Shown here piece by piece: positions 24,601 through 39,600 of a stretch of DNA of 64,000 nt. Below the pieces are notes generated by a model, which did no database searches, was not told where the DNA came from, and saw nothing but the letters and a program-made list of their open reading frames with translations. A program made the translations under genes and the position numbers. How positions within the stretch are numbered: position 1 is the first letter of the stretch; each line of letters starts with the position of its first letter. The DNA is from Arenicola marina (lineage: Eukaryota; Annelida; Polychaeta; Arenicolidae), in NCBI GenBank assembly GCA_964019135.1, contig OZ025258.1:2790001-2854000 (forward strand), read 5' to 3'.

Positions 24601-27600
24601 GGGTAGCTGAATGGGTATATAGGGTAGAGTGGCCAGGGGTAGCTGAATGGGTATATAGGGTAGAGTGGCCAGGGGTAACTGAATGGGTATATAGGGTAGA
24701 GCGGCCAGGGGTAACTGAATGGGTATATAGGGTAGAGTGGCCAGGGGTAGCTGAATGGGTATATAGGGTAGAGCGGCCAGGGGTAGCTGAATGGGTATAT
24801 AGGGTAGAGTGGCCAGGGGTAGCTGAATGGGTATATAGGGTAGAGTGGCCAGGGGTAACTGAATGGGTATATAGGGTAGAGCGGCCAGGGGTAGCTGAAT
24901 GGGTATATAGGGTAGAGTGGCCAGGGGAAGCTGAATGGGTATATAGGGTAGAGTGGCCAGGGGTAACTGAATGGGTATATAGGGTAGAGCGGCCAGGGGT
25001 AGCTGAATGGGTATATCGGGTAGAGTGGCCAGGGGAAGCTGAATGGGTATATAGGGTAGAGCGGCCAGGGGTAGCTGAATGGGTATATAGGGTAGAGCGG
25101 CCAGGGGAAGCTGAATGGGTATATAGGGTAGAGCGGCCAGGGGTAGCTGAATGGGTATATAGGGTAGAGTGGCCAGGGGTAGCTGAATGGGTATATAGGG
25201 TAGAGCGGCCAGGGGAAGCTGAATGGGTATATAGGGTAGAGCGGCCAGGGGTAGCTGAATGGGTATATAGGGTAGAGTGGCCAGGGGTAGCTGAATGGGT
25301 ATATAGGGTAGAGTGGCCAGGGGTAACTGAATGGGTATATAGGGTAGAGTGGCCAGGGGTAACTGAATGGGTATATAGGGTAGAGCGGCCAGGGGTAACT
25401 GAATGGGTATATAGGGTAGAGTGGCCAGGGGTAGCTGAATGGGTATATAGGGTAGAGCGGCCAGGGGTAGCTGAATGGGTATATAGGGTAGAGCGGCCAG
25501 GGGTAACTGAATGGGTATATAGGGTAGAGCAGCCTGGGGTAGCTGAATGGGTATATAGGGTAGAGCGGCCAGGGGTAACTGAATGGGTATATAGGGTAGA
25601 GCGGCCAGGGGTAACTGAATGGGTATATAGGGTAGAGCGGCCAGGGGTAGCTGAATGGGTATATAGGGTAGAGCGGCCAGGGGTAGCTGAATGGGTATAT
25701 AGGGTAGAGCGGCCAGGGGTAACTGAATGGGTATATAGGGTAGAGCGACCAGGGGTAGCTGAATGGGTATATAGGGTAGAGCGGCCAGGGGTAGCTGAAT
25801 GGGTATATAGGGTAGAGCGGCCAGGGGTAGCTGAATGGGTATATAGGGTAGAGCGGCCAGGGGTAACTGAATGGGTATATAGGGTAGAGCAGCCTGGGGT
25901 AGCTGAATGGGTATATAGGGTAGAGCGGCCAGGGGTAACTGAATGGGTATATAGGGTAGAGCGGCCAGGGGTAACTGAATGGGTATATAGGGTAGAGTGG
26001 CCAGGGGAAGCTGAATGGGTATATAGGGTAGAGCGGCCAGGGGTAGCTGAATGGGTATATAGGGTAGAGCCGCTAGGGGTAGCTGAATGGGTATATAGGG
26101 TAGAGCGGCCAGGGGTAGCTGAATGGGTATATAGGGTAGAGCGGCCAGGGGTAGCTGAATGGGTATATAGGGTAGAGTGGCCAGGGGAAGCTGAATGGGT
26201 ATATAGGGTAGAGCCGCTAGGGGTAGCTGAATGGGTATATAGGGTAGAGCGGCCAGGGGTAGCTGAATGGGTATATAAGGTAGAGCGGCCAGGGGTAAGT
26301 GAATGGGTATATAGGGTAGAGCGGTCAGAGGTAGCTGAATGGGTACATAGGGTAGAGCAGCCTGGGGTAGCTGAATGGGTATATAGGGTAGAGCGGCCAG
26401 GGGAAGCTGAACGGGTATATAGGGTAGAGCGGCCAGGGGTAACTGAATGGGTATATAGGGTAGAGCGGCCAGGGGTAGCTGAATGGGTATATAGGGTAGA
26501 GCGGCCAGGGGTAGCTGAATGGGTATATAGGGTAGAGCCGCTAGGGGTAGCTGAATGGGTATATAGGGTAGAGCGGCCAGGGGTAGCTGAATGGGTATAT
26601 AGGGTAGAGCGGCCAGGGGTAGCTACTGATGCATGTGAGTTTTCAGTTGAAGAATTAATGACTTAATGAAAGAAGAGCAAACGAGTTTTGTTTTGTTGAA
26701 ATAACAGGTTCCAGCTGACATCCGGGGACGTCAGTTTAGGTAGCTTGCGAGCAGGGAGAGAGTCTGTACCTGCAGCTGGGTGCTGTTCTGCAGAGCCTCG
26801 GGCAGGTAGCTGACGATCTGGTGGTAGACCCGGAGGAGGCCGAGCATGGCCAGGCGGTGCATGTTGGCCGAGTCCTCGCCGTAGGTGAAGGGCTCCACCA
26901 TGTAGATGACGAGGGCCGGCATGTCCGTGTCAGAGGGCTCCGGCTCCACCTCAATCCCACAATCCTTCGGCTGACCCTCCGCGTCTGCACAAAACACATA
27001 TTACCGCAGGCTCTGGCAGGGACTGACCAGTCGCTAGATACATAAACACCGGGAAATTTTGTAGTAGCAACTTTAAGAGGAATTGGACCTGAGAAAAACC
27101 CAACATTACCGATTAAAAACAAATGGAGAGAAAATTTTCCTGTTTCCAGCCTATTTCTTGTGTCTTGGTTATGAGTTCCTATGCATTGCTTTTGTATATC
27201 TGGGGTCTGAATGATACATTTGTATGAGAATACAGCTCCTGTGGAAGACGGAGGTGCAACTTAGTTGTGCGCCATATGATTGAGATGCCTTCATATTCAA
27301 AATTCATACCTTATATATAATATCAATGTTCTACAATAATCTACTACTTACAATATGGATATTGAAGAATAAATTGTTCAACAAATCAGAAATTTGAGAA
27401 TGACAAACTCTATGAAGACATATCTACGGTCGGCTATGCGGGTGGGCTCGACTAATTCCCCTGAGGTGTTAGCAATCACAGCACTGGTCTTTTCCACAAG
27501 TACTCACCTTTCTCCTCGCTGTTGGTGTTTGCGGTGCCGTCGGCAGTGGCGCCGCCCGCGGCCCCGGGGGTGGGGAAGCTGGAGGTGGCGGGCACCGAGG

Positions 27601-30600
27601 GGGGGTGAGGGCCCGCGGGCTGTGAGTGTGACGTCATGGAGGAGGTGGGGTGGGACGAGATGGAGGTGGAGGTGGAGGTGGAGAAGCCCGAGGGGGTGAC
27701 GACGGGCGGCGGGTCGCCCGGCTGTGGTCGGGGTGGGCCCAACCGACTGCTGCCACCACTGCTGCCGCCTGGCGGGTCGAAGATACTCTTGTCGAGCTGC
27801 TCGCGGGACAGGAAGGGCGCTGAGGAAACAAGGGACAAGTTAGTTGGGGCGACGACACATCTAGCATCCTAGTACCCTACTTATGTCACCGAGGAATATT
27901 ACCTTAACACAAGGCTACTTCGGAAACGTTTGCACGTTAGGGATAGGTTCAATAATCGTTTTGATAAATTCCATTACAGGCGGCCTCGTGCTTATTGATG
28001 GCACTGTATATTCACCGAGTAATCCTTTGCAAACTTTGGCGTACTGTCGCAACTTGGCTGCAACGGAACTGTTGCCTGCAAGGAAACAAAAAAGACAATT
28101 GATAACGGTGCCGTACAGCATGGTATTCACCTGCTCCAAGGTCAGCATGACCTAGGCGCACTGTATCGATACCCTGGACCGATCCGTTTCTACCACTGAT
28201 ACTTGGCATGCCAGGCTTTTTCGACCGAGCCTTCTTGCATTTCCGTTACATGCTACGAACATCCCGCAGCGTACAATAACTCGGAATAGCTCTCCGCCAG
28301 AACCCATACGGAAGCCACAATGCAGTAGCAGGGCAGTCTCACTCACCGAGCAGCGTGAACCATTCCTCCACCGGCTCGTCAGCCACCTTGGAGGCCGTGG
28401 ACGGACCCACGCGGAAGATGCCGTCCCGCAGCTTGTCGCTGATCGGCCGGTGGCGCCCCAAGCGGCACATCTCGTACGTGCAACTCAACTCCCGGAAGAA
28501 GGCTTTGACGTGGGGTATGACGTACTTGTTGTCCGGGGAGATGACCACGTAGGCCATGTCCCGAGACCGGCCAAACGGCTCCAGCATCAGCTTGTCCTGG
28601 TCAAACAGCATACAGGGCTTCACTCAAACACTTCATTTAGTGCCTAAATCCATCTTAATACTACACGATAACGCACGTTGAAAATGTCTTATTTGTATCA
28701 TAATGATAGTATACATAGGGTAACCATACAGAAGGGGAACATACTTATCCCGTTTGTGGAAAATTCAGCCAGGAGGATGTAATACGGGGGGGGGGGGGCA
28801 ATGCTTACCCAGTGTCCCAGGGAGTAAGGAGACAGAGCCAGCCAATCCTTGTCGAAGCCTACCAGGAATGGCGGGATTGGCTGCGGTTCACTCGTCTCCT
28901 TGGATCCTACAACACCAACCACATGCATGAAATGTAATTATGCAGGAATTACCGCTACGCCTAAGACTCCATAAGATTGCACTTTTAGAACTCTTAGAAT
29001 GCTGCACCCACGTTGCAGTGCTGTTAGCCTTGTGGCATAGCTCATCATTTGCATGTGACCGCGGTACCCTTGGAGACTGAGCCCATCCATAAAGACCATG
29101 TGACCACACCCCGTGACAGCGGGTGCTGCCCCCTGGTGGCGGCGCGCAGGGGGGTGGCGCGGGTGGTGCAGGCACTAACCTCGGCCAGCCAGCAGGTGGA
29201 AGTCCTTCCAGCTCAGCGGACCAGTGATCGTGTACACTGACTCCCATAATCGCGTCGTGCGTTTCTTCTGGATGGCGTCTTGGAGTAGAGGCTGTAGAGA
29301 CTTGAGCAACCGCACAACGTCTTGGGAGTTGGTGGGAACTTTTGCAGACGCTGTCACAAGCATACCAACATGATCAGTCAAAGCTTAGAGGAGAAGAAAG
29401 TTGACAAGACTACAACATCGGGGGAAAAAGGTATACCATGATGAAGGTCTGCGCTTTTTGTTGTTAGTATGGAAGTTGCAGTACAGACTCCCGCTGTCGT
29501 AATGACCGACATCAGACTATGTATAAACCAAGTTGGCCTTGTATATCATGATATTTGGGGAGAGCAGCGCGGCTAGGAGACGGTGACCCACTCACTCTGC
29601 AGGTAAGGCCATCTGTGTAAGAGGGGCACAGTGCCCAACATAGACTCGTCGATGCGTTGACTGGAGCTGTTGTCGGAGGCCTGGCTGCCCACGTCCAGGG
29701 CCATAATACACGCCCGACAGCCGTCTGCAACACACAACGCCATTCACTGACCAGCGCCTCACAGGATCAATAACATCTCGGTAACATTTAGGCACATATT
29801 ACTCGCCTTCAAATTTCTCAACATTAGCTAGTAACAATTGTTTTTTTTTTTTAACAATCAAGCCAATAAAAAATTCAAAATTCCATTTTTTTTTTTTACT
29901 GATAACGGTTTCCCCTTGCTGCGCGCCCGTAGGGGTCGACTTGGGCAAAGCTAGTGAGTCGTCACGTGGCCGCTAACCTTCGTGTTCCAGCAGGTTGATG
30001 GGGTCGTGCATCGGGTGAGCGAGTGACGGGTGCTTCTGGGCGCAACACCGCTGCACGGCCACCGAAGGGAAGAGGGTGGAGAACTGTCCCTGGAGCAGCT
30101 CCAGCACGTCCTGCGGGATGAGCTCGCCCGCCTCCATGCGCTCCTTGCTCGCCAGCTCCCGATTGTCCGGGTTGAGGAGCCCCAACAGGCTGGGCTTGCG
30201 GCGCTCCAGGCGCTCACTGCGCATGCCCGTCACGTCGACCTCGTCCTCGTAGAAGAGCCCCGAGTTGGCGCCGTACTTGCGGTTGACGACGGCGCTGAAG
30301 CCGCAGGTGCACGGGTACTGGGCCTCCTGGTGCTTCACGGGCAGGTACAGCGTCGCGTCAGACCCCTTGATGTTCATGTTACACACGCACATCGGGCAGC
30401 TGTCGAAGTTGTGATCCTTGAACAGGTTGAGGATGGAGTCGGCGAGCATGACGTTGACGATGAGGCCGTGCACCTCGGGCAGCTGGCTGTTGGTCGGGTG
30501 GTTGTCCACGGAGCTCACGTTCTTCGTCATGTACGAGGAGGCGTTGGAGGCCGGCGACTGCAGGTCGTAGCTGACCGGGGTGCGCGGGGTCCGCTGTTGG

Positions 30601-33600
30601 GCGCTGTTGGGCGCGCTGAAGGTGGCCGGGGAGGCCTCCACCGACAACATGCGCTCGGTCTGGGGGCGCGGCACGCTGCCCACATTCTCCACAGAGGGCA
30701 CGTTAGGGTACGGCCTGCAATAACAACACACCGCTGTACCCACCCATTACACCGCTGTACCCACCCATTACACTGCTGTACCCACCCATTACACTGCTGT
30801 ACCCACCCATTACACTGCTGTACCCACCCATTACACTGCTGTACCCACCCATTACACCGCTGTACCCACCCATTACACCGCTGTACCCACCCATTACACC
30901 GCTGTACCCACCCATTACACCGCTGTACCCCACCCATTACACCGCTGTACCCCACCCATTACACTGCTGTACCCACCCATTACACTGCTGTACCCCACCC
31001 ATTACACCGCTGTACCCACCCATTACACTGCTGTACCCACCCATTACACCGCTGTACCCACCCATTACACCGCTGTACCCACCCATTACACTGCTGTACC
31101 CACCCATTACACTGCTGTACCCACCCATTACACCGCTGTACCCACCCATTACACCGCTGTACCCACCCATTACACCGCTGTACCCACCCATTACACCGCT
31201 GTACCCCACCCATTACACCGCTGTACCCCACCCATTACACCGCTGTACCCACCCATTACACCGCTGTACCCACCCATTACACTGCTGTACCCACCCATTA
31301 CACCGCTGTACCCACCCATTACACCGCTGTACCCACCCATTACACCGCTGTACCCACCCATTACACCGCTGTACCCACCCATTACACCGCTGTACCCACC
31401 CATTACACTGCTGTACCCACCCATTACACCGCTGTACCCACCCATTACACCGCTGTACCCACCCATTACACCGCTGTACCCACCCATTACACCGCTGTAC
31501 CCACCCATTACACCGCTGTACCCACCCATTACACCGCTGTACCCACCCATTAAACCGCTGTACCAACACATTACACTGCTGTACCCCACCCATTACACTG
31601 CTGTACCAACACATTACACTGCTGTACCCACCCATTACACTGCTGTACCCACCCATTACACCGCTGTACCCACCCATTACACCGCTGTACCCACCCATTA
31701 CACTGCTGTACCCACCCATTACACTGCTGTACCCACCCATTACACTGCTGTACCCCACCCATTACACCGCTGTACCCACCCATTACACCGCTGTACCCAC
31801 CCATTACACTGCTGTACCCACCCATTACACCGCTGTACCCACCCATTACACTGCTGTACCCACCCATTACACTGCTGTACCCACCCATTACACTGCTGTA
31901 CCCACCCATTACGCTGCTGTACCCACCCATTACACCGCTGTACCCCACACATTACACCGCTGTACCCCACCCATTACACTGCTGTACCCACCCATTACAC
32001 TGCTGTACCCCACCCATTACTGCTGTACCCCACCCATTACACTGCTGTACCCACCCATTACACTGCTGTACCCACCCATTACACCGCTGTACCCACCCAT
32101 TACACCGCTGTACCCACCCATTACACCGCTGTACCCCACCCATTACACCGCTGTACCCACCCATTACTGATACATGGCTGGGAGAGTGGCTTACGTGGGA
32201 AGCGGGGGCGGTAGGGCCGGTTTCTCCATGATGGCAGGCATGGCGTGGTACTGGTGCCAGCTGGGCTTGTAGTGCAGTTCCTGTGGCAGTGAGAGGGCCG
32301 GGTCTGGCAGGCGGCCGCTGGGCAGCGGGATGGGGGCGTACCGGTTGGAGCCGACGAACATGCAGACTGCCTGCGGCTTGTACACGTACGCCCACCAGTC
32401 CTGTCGACACCACACACATACATGTCAAGCCACCGCGCCGCGTAGCCAGGAACACAGCAGCTATTGTATCTGATAACCGCATTGCCACTCAATCACTGGC
32501 TTAGTACCGTACTAGATCTAGGTATATTTAAATTACGATCCATGTTATTATCATGGTTACAACGGGGCGGAGTAGTCAGCGCAGCACGAAGCGCTTTCTG
32601 CTCGGTTACTGACCTTGTTGGGGTCATCCAGCACCGAGATATGGGTGGTGTCCACTTTGGAGACGACCCCCGTTGTCTCCATGGCAACCATATCTTGAGG
32701 TAGCTCCGTGATGTGCACGGGTGGAGACATGGTCTGCTGGGGTTCGTGGGATGGCGGCGTAGGAAACATCTGGGCCAGCTCTGCGAACACAGCACACCGC
32801 GGCGTTAGATAACATGTGGCTCTCGGCGCTATAACAGGGGCGTTAGATAACACGTGGCTCTCGGCGCTATAACAGGGGCGTTAGATAACACGTGGCTCTC
32901 GGCGCTATAACAGGGGCGTTAGATAACACGTGGCTCTCGGCGCTATAACAGCGGCGTTAGATAACACGTGGCTCTCGGCGCTATAACAGGGGCGTTCAAT
33001 AACACGTGGCTCTCGGCGCTATAACAGGGGCGTTAGATAACACGTGGCTCTCGGCGCTATAACAGGGGCGTTAGATAACACGTGGCTCTCGGCGCTATAA
33101 CAGGGGCGTTAGATAACACGTGGCTCTCGGCGCTATAACAGGGGCGTTAGATAACACGTGGCTCTCGGCGCTATAACAGGGGCGTTAGATAACACGTGGC
33201 TCTCGGCGCTATAACAGCGGCGTTAGATAACACGTGGCTCTCGGCGCTATAACAGGGGCGTTCAATAACACGTGGCTCTCGACGCTATAACAGGGGCGTT
33301 AGATAACACGGGGCCCTCGGCGCTATAACAGGGGCGTTAGATAACACGTGGCTCTCGGCGCTATAACAGGGGCGTTCAATAACACGTGGCTCTCGGCGCT
33401 ATAACAGGGGCGTTAGATAACACGTGGCACTCGGTGCTATAACAGGGGCGTTAGATAACACGTGGCTCTCGGCGCTATAACATGGGCGTTAGATAACACG
33501 TGGCTCTCGGCGCTATAATAGGGGCGTTAGATAACACGTGGCTCTCGGCGCTATAACAGGGGCGTTAGATAACACGTGGCTCTCGGTGCTATAACAGGGG

Positions 33601-36600
33601 CGTTAGATAACACGTGGCTCTCGGCGCTATAACAGGGGCGTTAGATAACACGTGGCTCTCGGCGCTATAACAGGGGCGTTAGATAACACGTGGCTCTCGG
33701 CGCTATAACAGGGGCGTTAGATAACACGTGGCTCTCGGCGCTATAACAGGGGCGTTAGATAACACGTGACTCGGCGCTATAACAGGGGCGTTAGATAACA
33801 CGTGGCTCTCGGCGCTATAACAGGGGCGTTAGATAACACGTGACTCTCGGCGCTATAACAGGGGCGTTAGATAACACGTGGCTCTCGGCGCTATAACAGG
33901 GGCCTTAGATAACACGTGACTCTCGGCGCTATAACAGGAGCGTTAGATAACACGTGGCTCTCGGCGCTATAACAGGGGCCTTATATAACACGTGACTCGG
34001 CGCTATAACAGGGGCGTTAGATAACACGTGGCTCTCGGCGCTATAACAGGGGCGTTAGATAACACGTGGCTCTCGGCGCTATAACAGGGGCCTTAGATAA
34101 CACGTGGCTCTCGGCGCTATAACAGGGGCGTTAGATAACACGTGGCTCTCGGCGCTATAACAGGGGCGTTAGATAACACGTGGCTCTCGGCTCTATAACA
34201 GGGGCGTTAGATAACACGTGGCTCTCGGCGCTATAACAGGGGCCTTAGATAACACGTGGCTCTCGGCGCTATAACAGGGGCGCACACAATAGTACAATAT
34301 ATAAAACAACACTATAGTACTGGACATTGCAACTGCGAAGCAAGAACGATCTCGTAAACCTGCACAGAGGAGAGAGGTACGTACCTGCCATGTTGGTAGG
34401 AGGTCCCACACTATTGGCAAGAACTGTGGGTTTGGAGCAGGGGCCTTTAACTTCCTCAGGCACACCCCGGGTGGTACTGGTCGGTGTCGGTGGCTGGAAC
34501 TACAACACACGTTATCCCTCTACACACACGCTGCCACATTCTCGTCAATACAGGTAAGCAAACTCTTGTTTTATGAAGACAACCAAAAAACAAAGTTGCG
34601 TATAACGGGGCGCTCAATGCTGGATACAATGCCGATTGACCACTCTTACTGGGTCAGCGTACTTCCTGGGTCGGCGCACTTACTGGGTCAGCGCACTTAC
34701 TGGGTCAGCGCACTTCCTGGGTCAGTGCACCTCGTGGGTCTGCGCATTTACTGGATCAGCGCACTTACTGGGTCAGCGCACTTACTGGGTCAGCTTCCGA
34801 GCTTTCTGAGTCCGACTCGAAGAGTTTGTCGAGGTCGCCGATGGTAGGCACGAGGTCCCTCTCCCGGGTCAGGCTGGCCGAGACTGCTGCCGTGCCGGGC
34901 GTCGAGGGCGACAGATCTGGGGGCACACATGTAACGGGGGTCAGAGCCATCAAGAACAGGGCCGCGGACCACATCGCCCAGTCTATCTACTATACAAATA
35001 GCACAGACCCACAGACACGCTTACTGTTGGATGTGTACAGGCGCACTCGCCATCACTCCCACCGTCACTGCCTGCACCACTTACCAAGTGATGACTTAGT
35101 TTCGCTCTTGTTGCCGTTCGATGAACCGTCTACCCCTTTTCCATATTCGTCGTCCTGAGGTGTGGAAAACGAGGACAAAACAACATTTAAGACTACACTC
35201 ATAGCAAGCGAATTTTGCGGCCACGGAGCCGTAGCTTAATTAACGCTAATTACCTTTCCCACGCACGGACGCCTCTGGACGCATTCCAACTACCCATGCC
35301 ATTTTAGGCCGAAATACCGGGTCCCTCAACAAGAAACTTTCCATGATGATACCTAGGGGTATCCTTAACAGTACAGCGCTTCATTCAATGTTTCGGTTTA
35401 CAGTGGGAGTACATGCATGAGCGGTGGCGCTTGCTCTGGGTGGGATAGCGTTAAGACATCATCTGCAATAGCCACACGTGCTTTGAGAGAACTAAAGGCG
35501 CCGGCTGAAGGGAGAGAGCCACCTGTTTGCTGCCGAAGGGAGAGGGTCTGGAGAAGCTGCTGTCGCTGTTGATACGGAAGGCTATCTTGGAGAAGCGGCC
35601 TGGGTCGGAGGAAGAGTCGTCCGAGAACTCGTAGGGGTCCAGGAGGGGCTGGTCGGGGGGAGACTTTTCCCTCAGACGACCCCCGTGTAAACCCTGGTAG
35701 TTATTGCCCCCACCCTGGGCGGCGAACCCCATCTCCAACTCCATCGTCAAACCAAGCTTCTGTTTCTTGACCGGCAAGTCCAGCCTGTAATAGTCAACAG
35801 TAAACAGTTCATAACGAGGTAAAAAACATAATGTAGATGTCCCTGTTGTAAGATGTCACAACGCTGGCGATAGGGGACTAAGGCAGGACGCTGGCGATAG
35901 GGGACTAAGGAAGGACGTAGGCGATAGGGGACTAAGGAAGGACGCTGGCGATAGAGGACTAAGGAAGGACGTAGGCGATAGGAGACTAAGGCAGAACGTA
36001 GGCGATAGGGGACTAAGGCAGGACGTAGGCGATAGGGGACTAAGGCAGAACGTAGGCGATAGGAGACTAAGGAAGGACGTAGGCGATAGGGGACTAAGGA
36101 AGGACGTAGGCGATAGGAGACTAAGGAAGGACGTAGGCGATAGGGGACTAAGGAAGGACGTAGGCGATAGGGGACTAAGGCATGACGTAGGCGATAGGGG
36201 ACTAAGGCAGGACGCTGGCGATAGGGGACTAAGGCAGGACGTAGGCGATAGGGGACTAAGGCAGGACGTAGGCGATAGGGGACTAAGGAAGGACGTAGGC
36301 GACAGGGGACTAAGGAAGGACGTAGGCGATAGGGGACTAAGGCAGGACGTAGGCGATAGGGGACTAAGGAAGGACGTAGGCGATAGGGGACTAAGGCAGG
36401 ACGTAGGCGATAGGGGACTAAGGAAGGACGTAGGCGATAGGGGACTAAGGAAGGACGTAGGCGATAGGAGACTAAGGCAGAACGTAGGCGATAGGGGACT
36501 AAGGCAGGACGTAGGCGATAGGGGACTAAGGCAGGACGTAGGCGATAGGGGACTAAGGAAGGACGTAGGCGATAGGGGACTAAGGCAGGACGTAGGCGAT

Positions 36601-39600
36601 AGGGGACTAAGGAAGGACGTAGGCGATAGGGGACTAAGGAAGGACGTAGGCGATAGGAGACTAAGGCAGAACGTAGGCGATAGGGGACTAAGGCAGGACG
36701 TAGGCGATAGGGGACTAAGGCAGGACGTAGGCGATAGGGGACTAAGGAAGGACGTAGGCGATAGGAGACTAAGGCAGAACGTAGGCGATAGGGGACTAAG
36801 GCAGAACGTAGGCGATAGGGGACTAAGGCAGGACGTAGGCGATAGGGGACTAAGGAAGGACGTAGGCGATAGGGGACTAAGGCAGGACGTAGGCGATAGG
36901 GGACTAAGGCAGGACGTAGGCGATAGGAGACTAAGGAAGGACGCTGGCGATAGGGGACTAAGGCAGGACGTAGGCGATAGGGGACTAAGGCAGGACGTAG
37001 GCGATAGGAGACTAAGGAAGGACGTAGGCGATAGGAGACTAAGGCAGAACGTAGGCGATAGGGGACTAAGGCAGGACGTAGGCGATAGGGGACTAAGGCA
37101 GAACGTAGGCGATAGGAGACTAAGGAAGGACGTAGGCGATAGGGGACTAAGGAAGGACGTAGGCGATAGGAGACTAAGGAAGGACGTAGGCGATAGGGGA
37201 CTAAGGAAGGACGTAGGCGATAGGGGACTAAGGCAGGAGGTAGGCGACAGGGGACTAAGGCAGGACGCTGGCGATAGGGGACTAAGGCAGGACGTAGGCG
37301 ATAGGGGACTAAGGCAGGACGTAGGCGATAGGGGACTAAGGAAGGACGTAGGCGATAGGGGACTAAGGCAGGACGTAGGCGATAGGGGACTAGGGAAGGA
37401 CGTAGGCGATAGGGGACTAAGGAAGGACGTAGGCGATAGGGGACTAAGGCAGGACGTAGGCGATAGGGGACTAAGGCAGGACGTAGGCGATAGGGGACTA
37501 AGGAAGGACGTAGGCGATAGGAGACTAAGGCAGGACGTAGGCGATAGGGGACTAAGGAAGGACGCTGGCGATAGGGGACTAAGGAAGGACGTAGGCGATA
37601 GGGGACTAAGGCAGGACGTAGGCGATAGGGGACTAAGGAAGGACGTAGGCGATAGGGGACTAAGGCAGGACGTAGGCGATAGGGGACTAAGGCAGGACGT
37701 AGGCGATAGGGGACTAAGGAAGGACGTAGGCGATAGGGGACTAAGGAAGGACGTAGGCGATAGGAGACTAAGGCAGGACGTAGGCGATAGGAGACTAAGG
37801 CAGGACGTAGGCGATAGGGGACTAAGGAAGGACGTAGGCGATAGGAGACTAAGGCAGGACGTAGGCGATAGGGGACTAAGGCAGGACGTAGGCGATAGGG
37901 GACTAAGGAAGGACGTAGGCGATAGGGGACTAAGGAAGGACGTAGGCGATAGGGGACTAAGGAAGGACGTAGGCGATAGGGGACTAAGGCAGGACGTAGG
38001 CGATAGGGGACTAAGGAAGGACGTAGGCGATAGGGGACTAAGGCAGGACGTAGGCGATAGGGGACTAAGGAAGGACGTAGGCGATAGGGGACTAAGGCAG
38101 GACGTAGGCGATAGGAGACTAAGGAAGGACGTAGGCGATAGGGGACTAAGGCAGGACGTAGGCGATAGGGGACTAAGGAAGGACGTAGGCGATAGGGGAC
38201 TAAGGCAGGACGTAGGCGATAGGAGACTAAGGCAGGACGTAGGCGATAGGGGACTAAGGAAGGACGCTGGCGATAGGGGACTAAGGAAGGACGCTGGCGA
38301 TAGGGGACTAAGGAAGGACGCTGGCGATAGGGGACTAAGGAAGGACGTAGGCGATAGGGGACTAAGGCAGGACGTAGGCGATAGGGGACTAAGGAAGGAC
38401 GCTGGCGATAGGGGACTAAGGAAGGACGTAGGCGATAGAGGACTAAGGCAGGACGTAGGCGATAGGGGACTAAGGCAGGACGTAGGCAATAGGGGACTAA
38501 GGCAGGACGTAGGCGATAGGGGACTAAGGAAGGACGTAGGCGATAGGGGACTAAGGAAGGACGTAGGCGAAAGGAGACTAAGGCAGGACGTAGGCGATAG
38601 GAGACTAAGGCAGGACGTAGGCGATAGGGGACTAAGGAAGGACGTAGGCGATAGGAGACTAAGGCAGGACGTAGGCGATAGGGGACTAAGGCAGGACGTA
38701 GGCGATAGGGGACTAAGGAAGGACGTAGGCGATAGGGGACTAAGGAAGGACGTAGGCGATAGGGGACTAAGGCAGGACGTAGGCGATAGGGGACTAAGGC
38801 AGGACGTAGGCGATAGGGGACTAAGGAAGGACGTAGGCGATAGGAGACTAAGGCAGGACGTAGGCGATAGGGGACTAAGGAAGGACGTAGGCGATAGGGG
38901 ACTAAGGCAGGACGTAGGCGATAGGAGACTAAGGAAGGACGTAGGCGATAGGGGACTAAGGCAGGACGTAGGCGATAGGGGACTAAGGAAGGACGTAGGC
39001 GATAGGGGACTAAGGCAGGACGTAGGCGATAGGGGACTAAGGCAGGACGTAGGCGATAGGGGACTAAGGCAGGACGTAGGCGATAGGGGACTAAGGCAGG
39101 ACGTAGGCGATAGGGGACTAAGGAAGGACGTAGGCGATAGAGGACTAAGGAAGGACGTAGGCGATAGGAGACTAAGGAAGGACGTAGGCGATAGGGGACT
39201 AAGGCAGGACGTAGGCGATAGGGGACTAAGGAAGGACGTAGGCGATAGCGGACTAAGGCAGGACGTAGGCGATAGGGGACTAAGAAAGGACGTAGGCGAT
39301 AGGGGACTAAGGCAGGACGTAGGCGATAGGAGACTAAGGCAGGACGTAGGCGATAGGAGACTAAGGCAGGACGTAGGCGATAGGGGACTATAGCAGGACG
39401 TAGGCGATAGGGGACTAAGGAAGGACGTAGGCGATAGGGGACTAAGGCAGGACGTAGGCGATAGGAGACTAAGGCAGGACGTAGGCGATAGGGGACTAAG
39501 GAAGGACGTAGGCGATAGGAGACTAAGGCAGGACGTAGGCGATAGGAGACTAAGGCAGGACGTAGGCGATAGGGGACTAAGGCAGGACGTAGGCGATAGG

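Noticed and set aside
20361..26666. 2,101-codon open frame on the plus strand and a 1,041-codon frame opposite it
   Set aside because: Products of the 36-bp unit, with no domain, and antisense to MED13 within intron 21.
30030..31553. 507-codon plus-strand frame
   Set aside because: Antisense of MED13 exon 14 followed by the 21-bp array.
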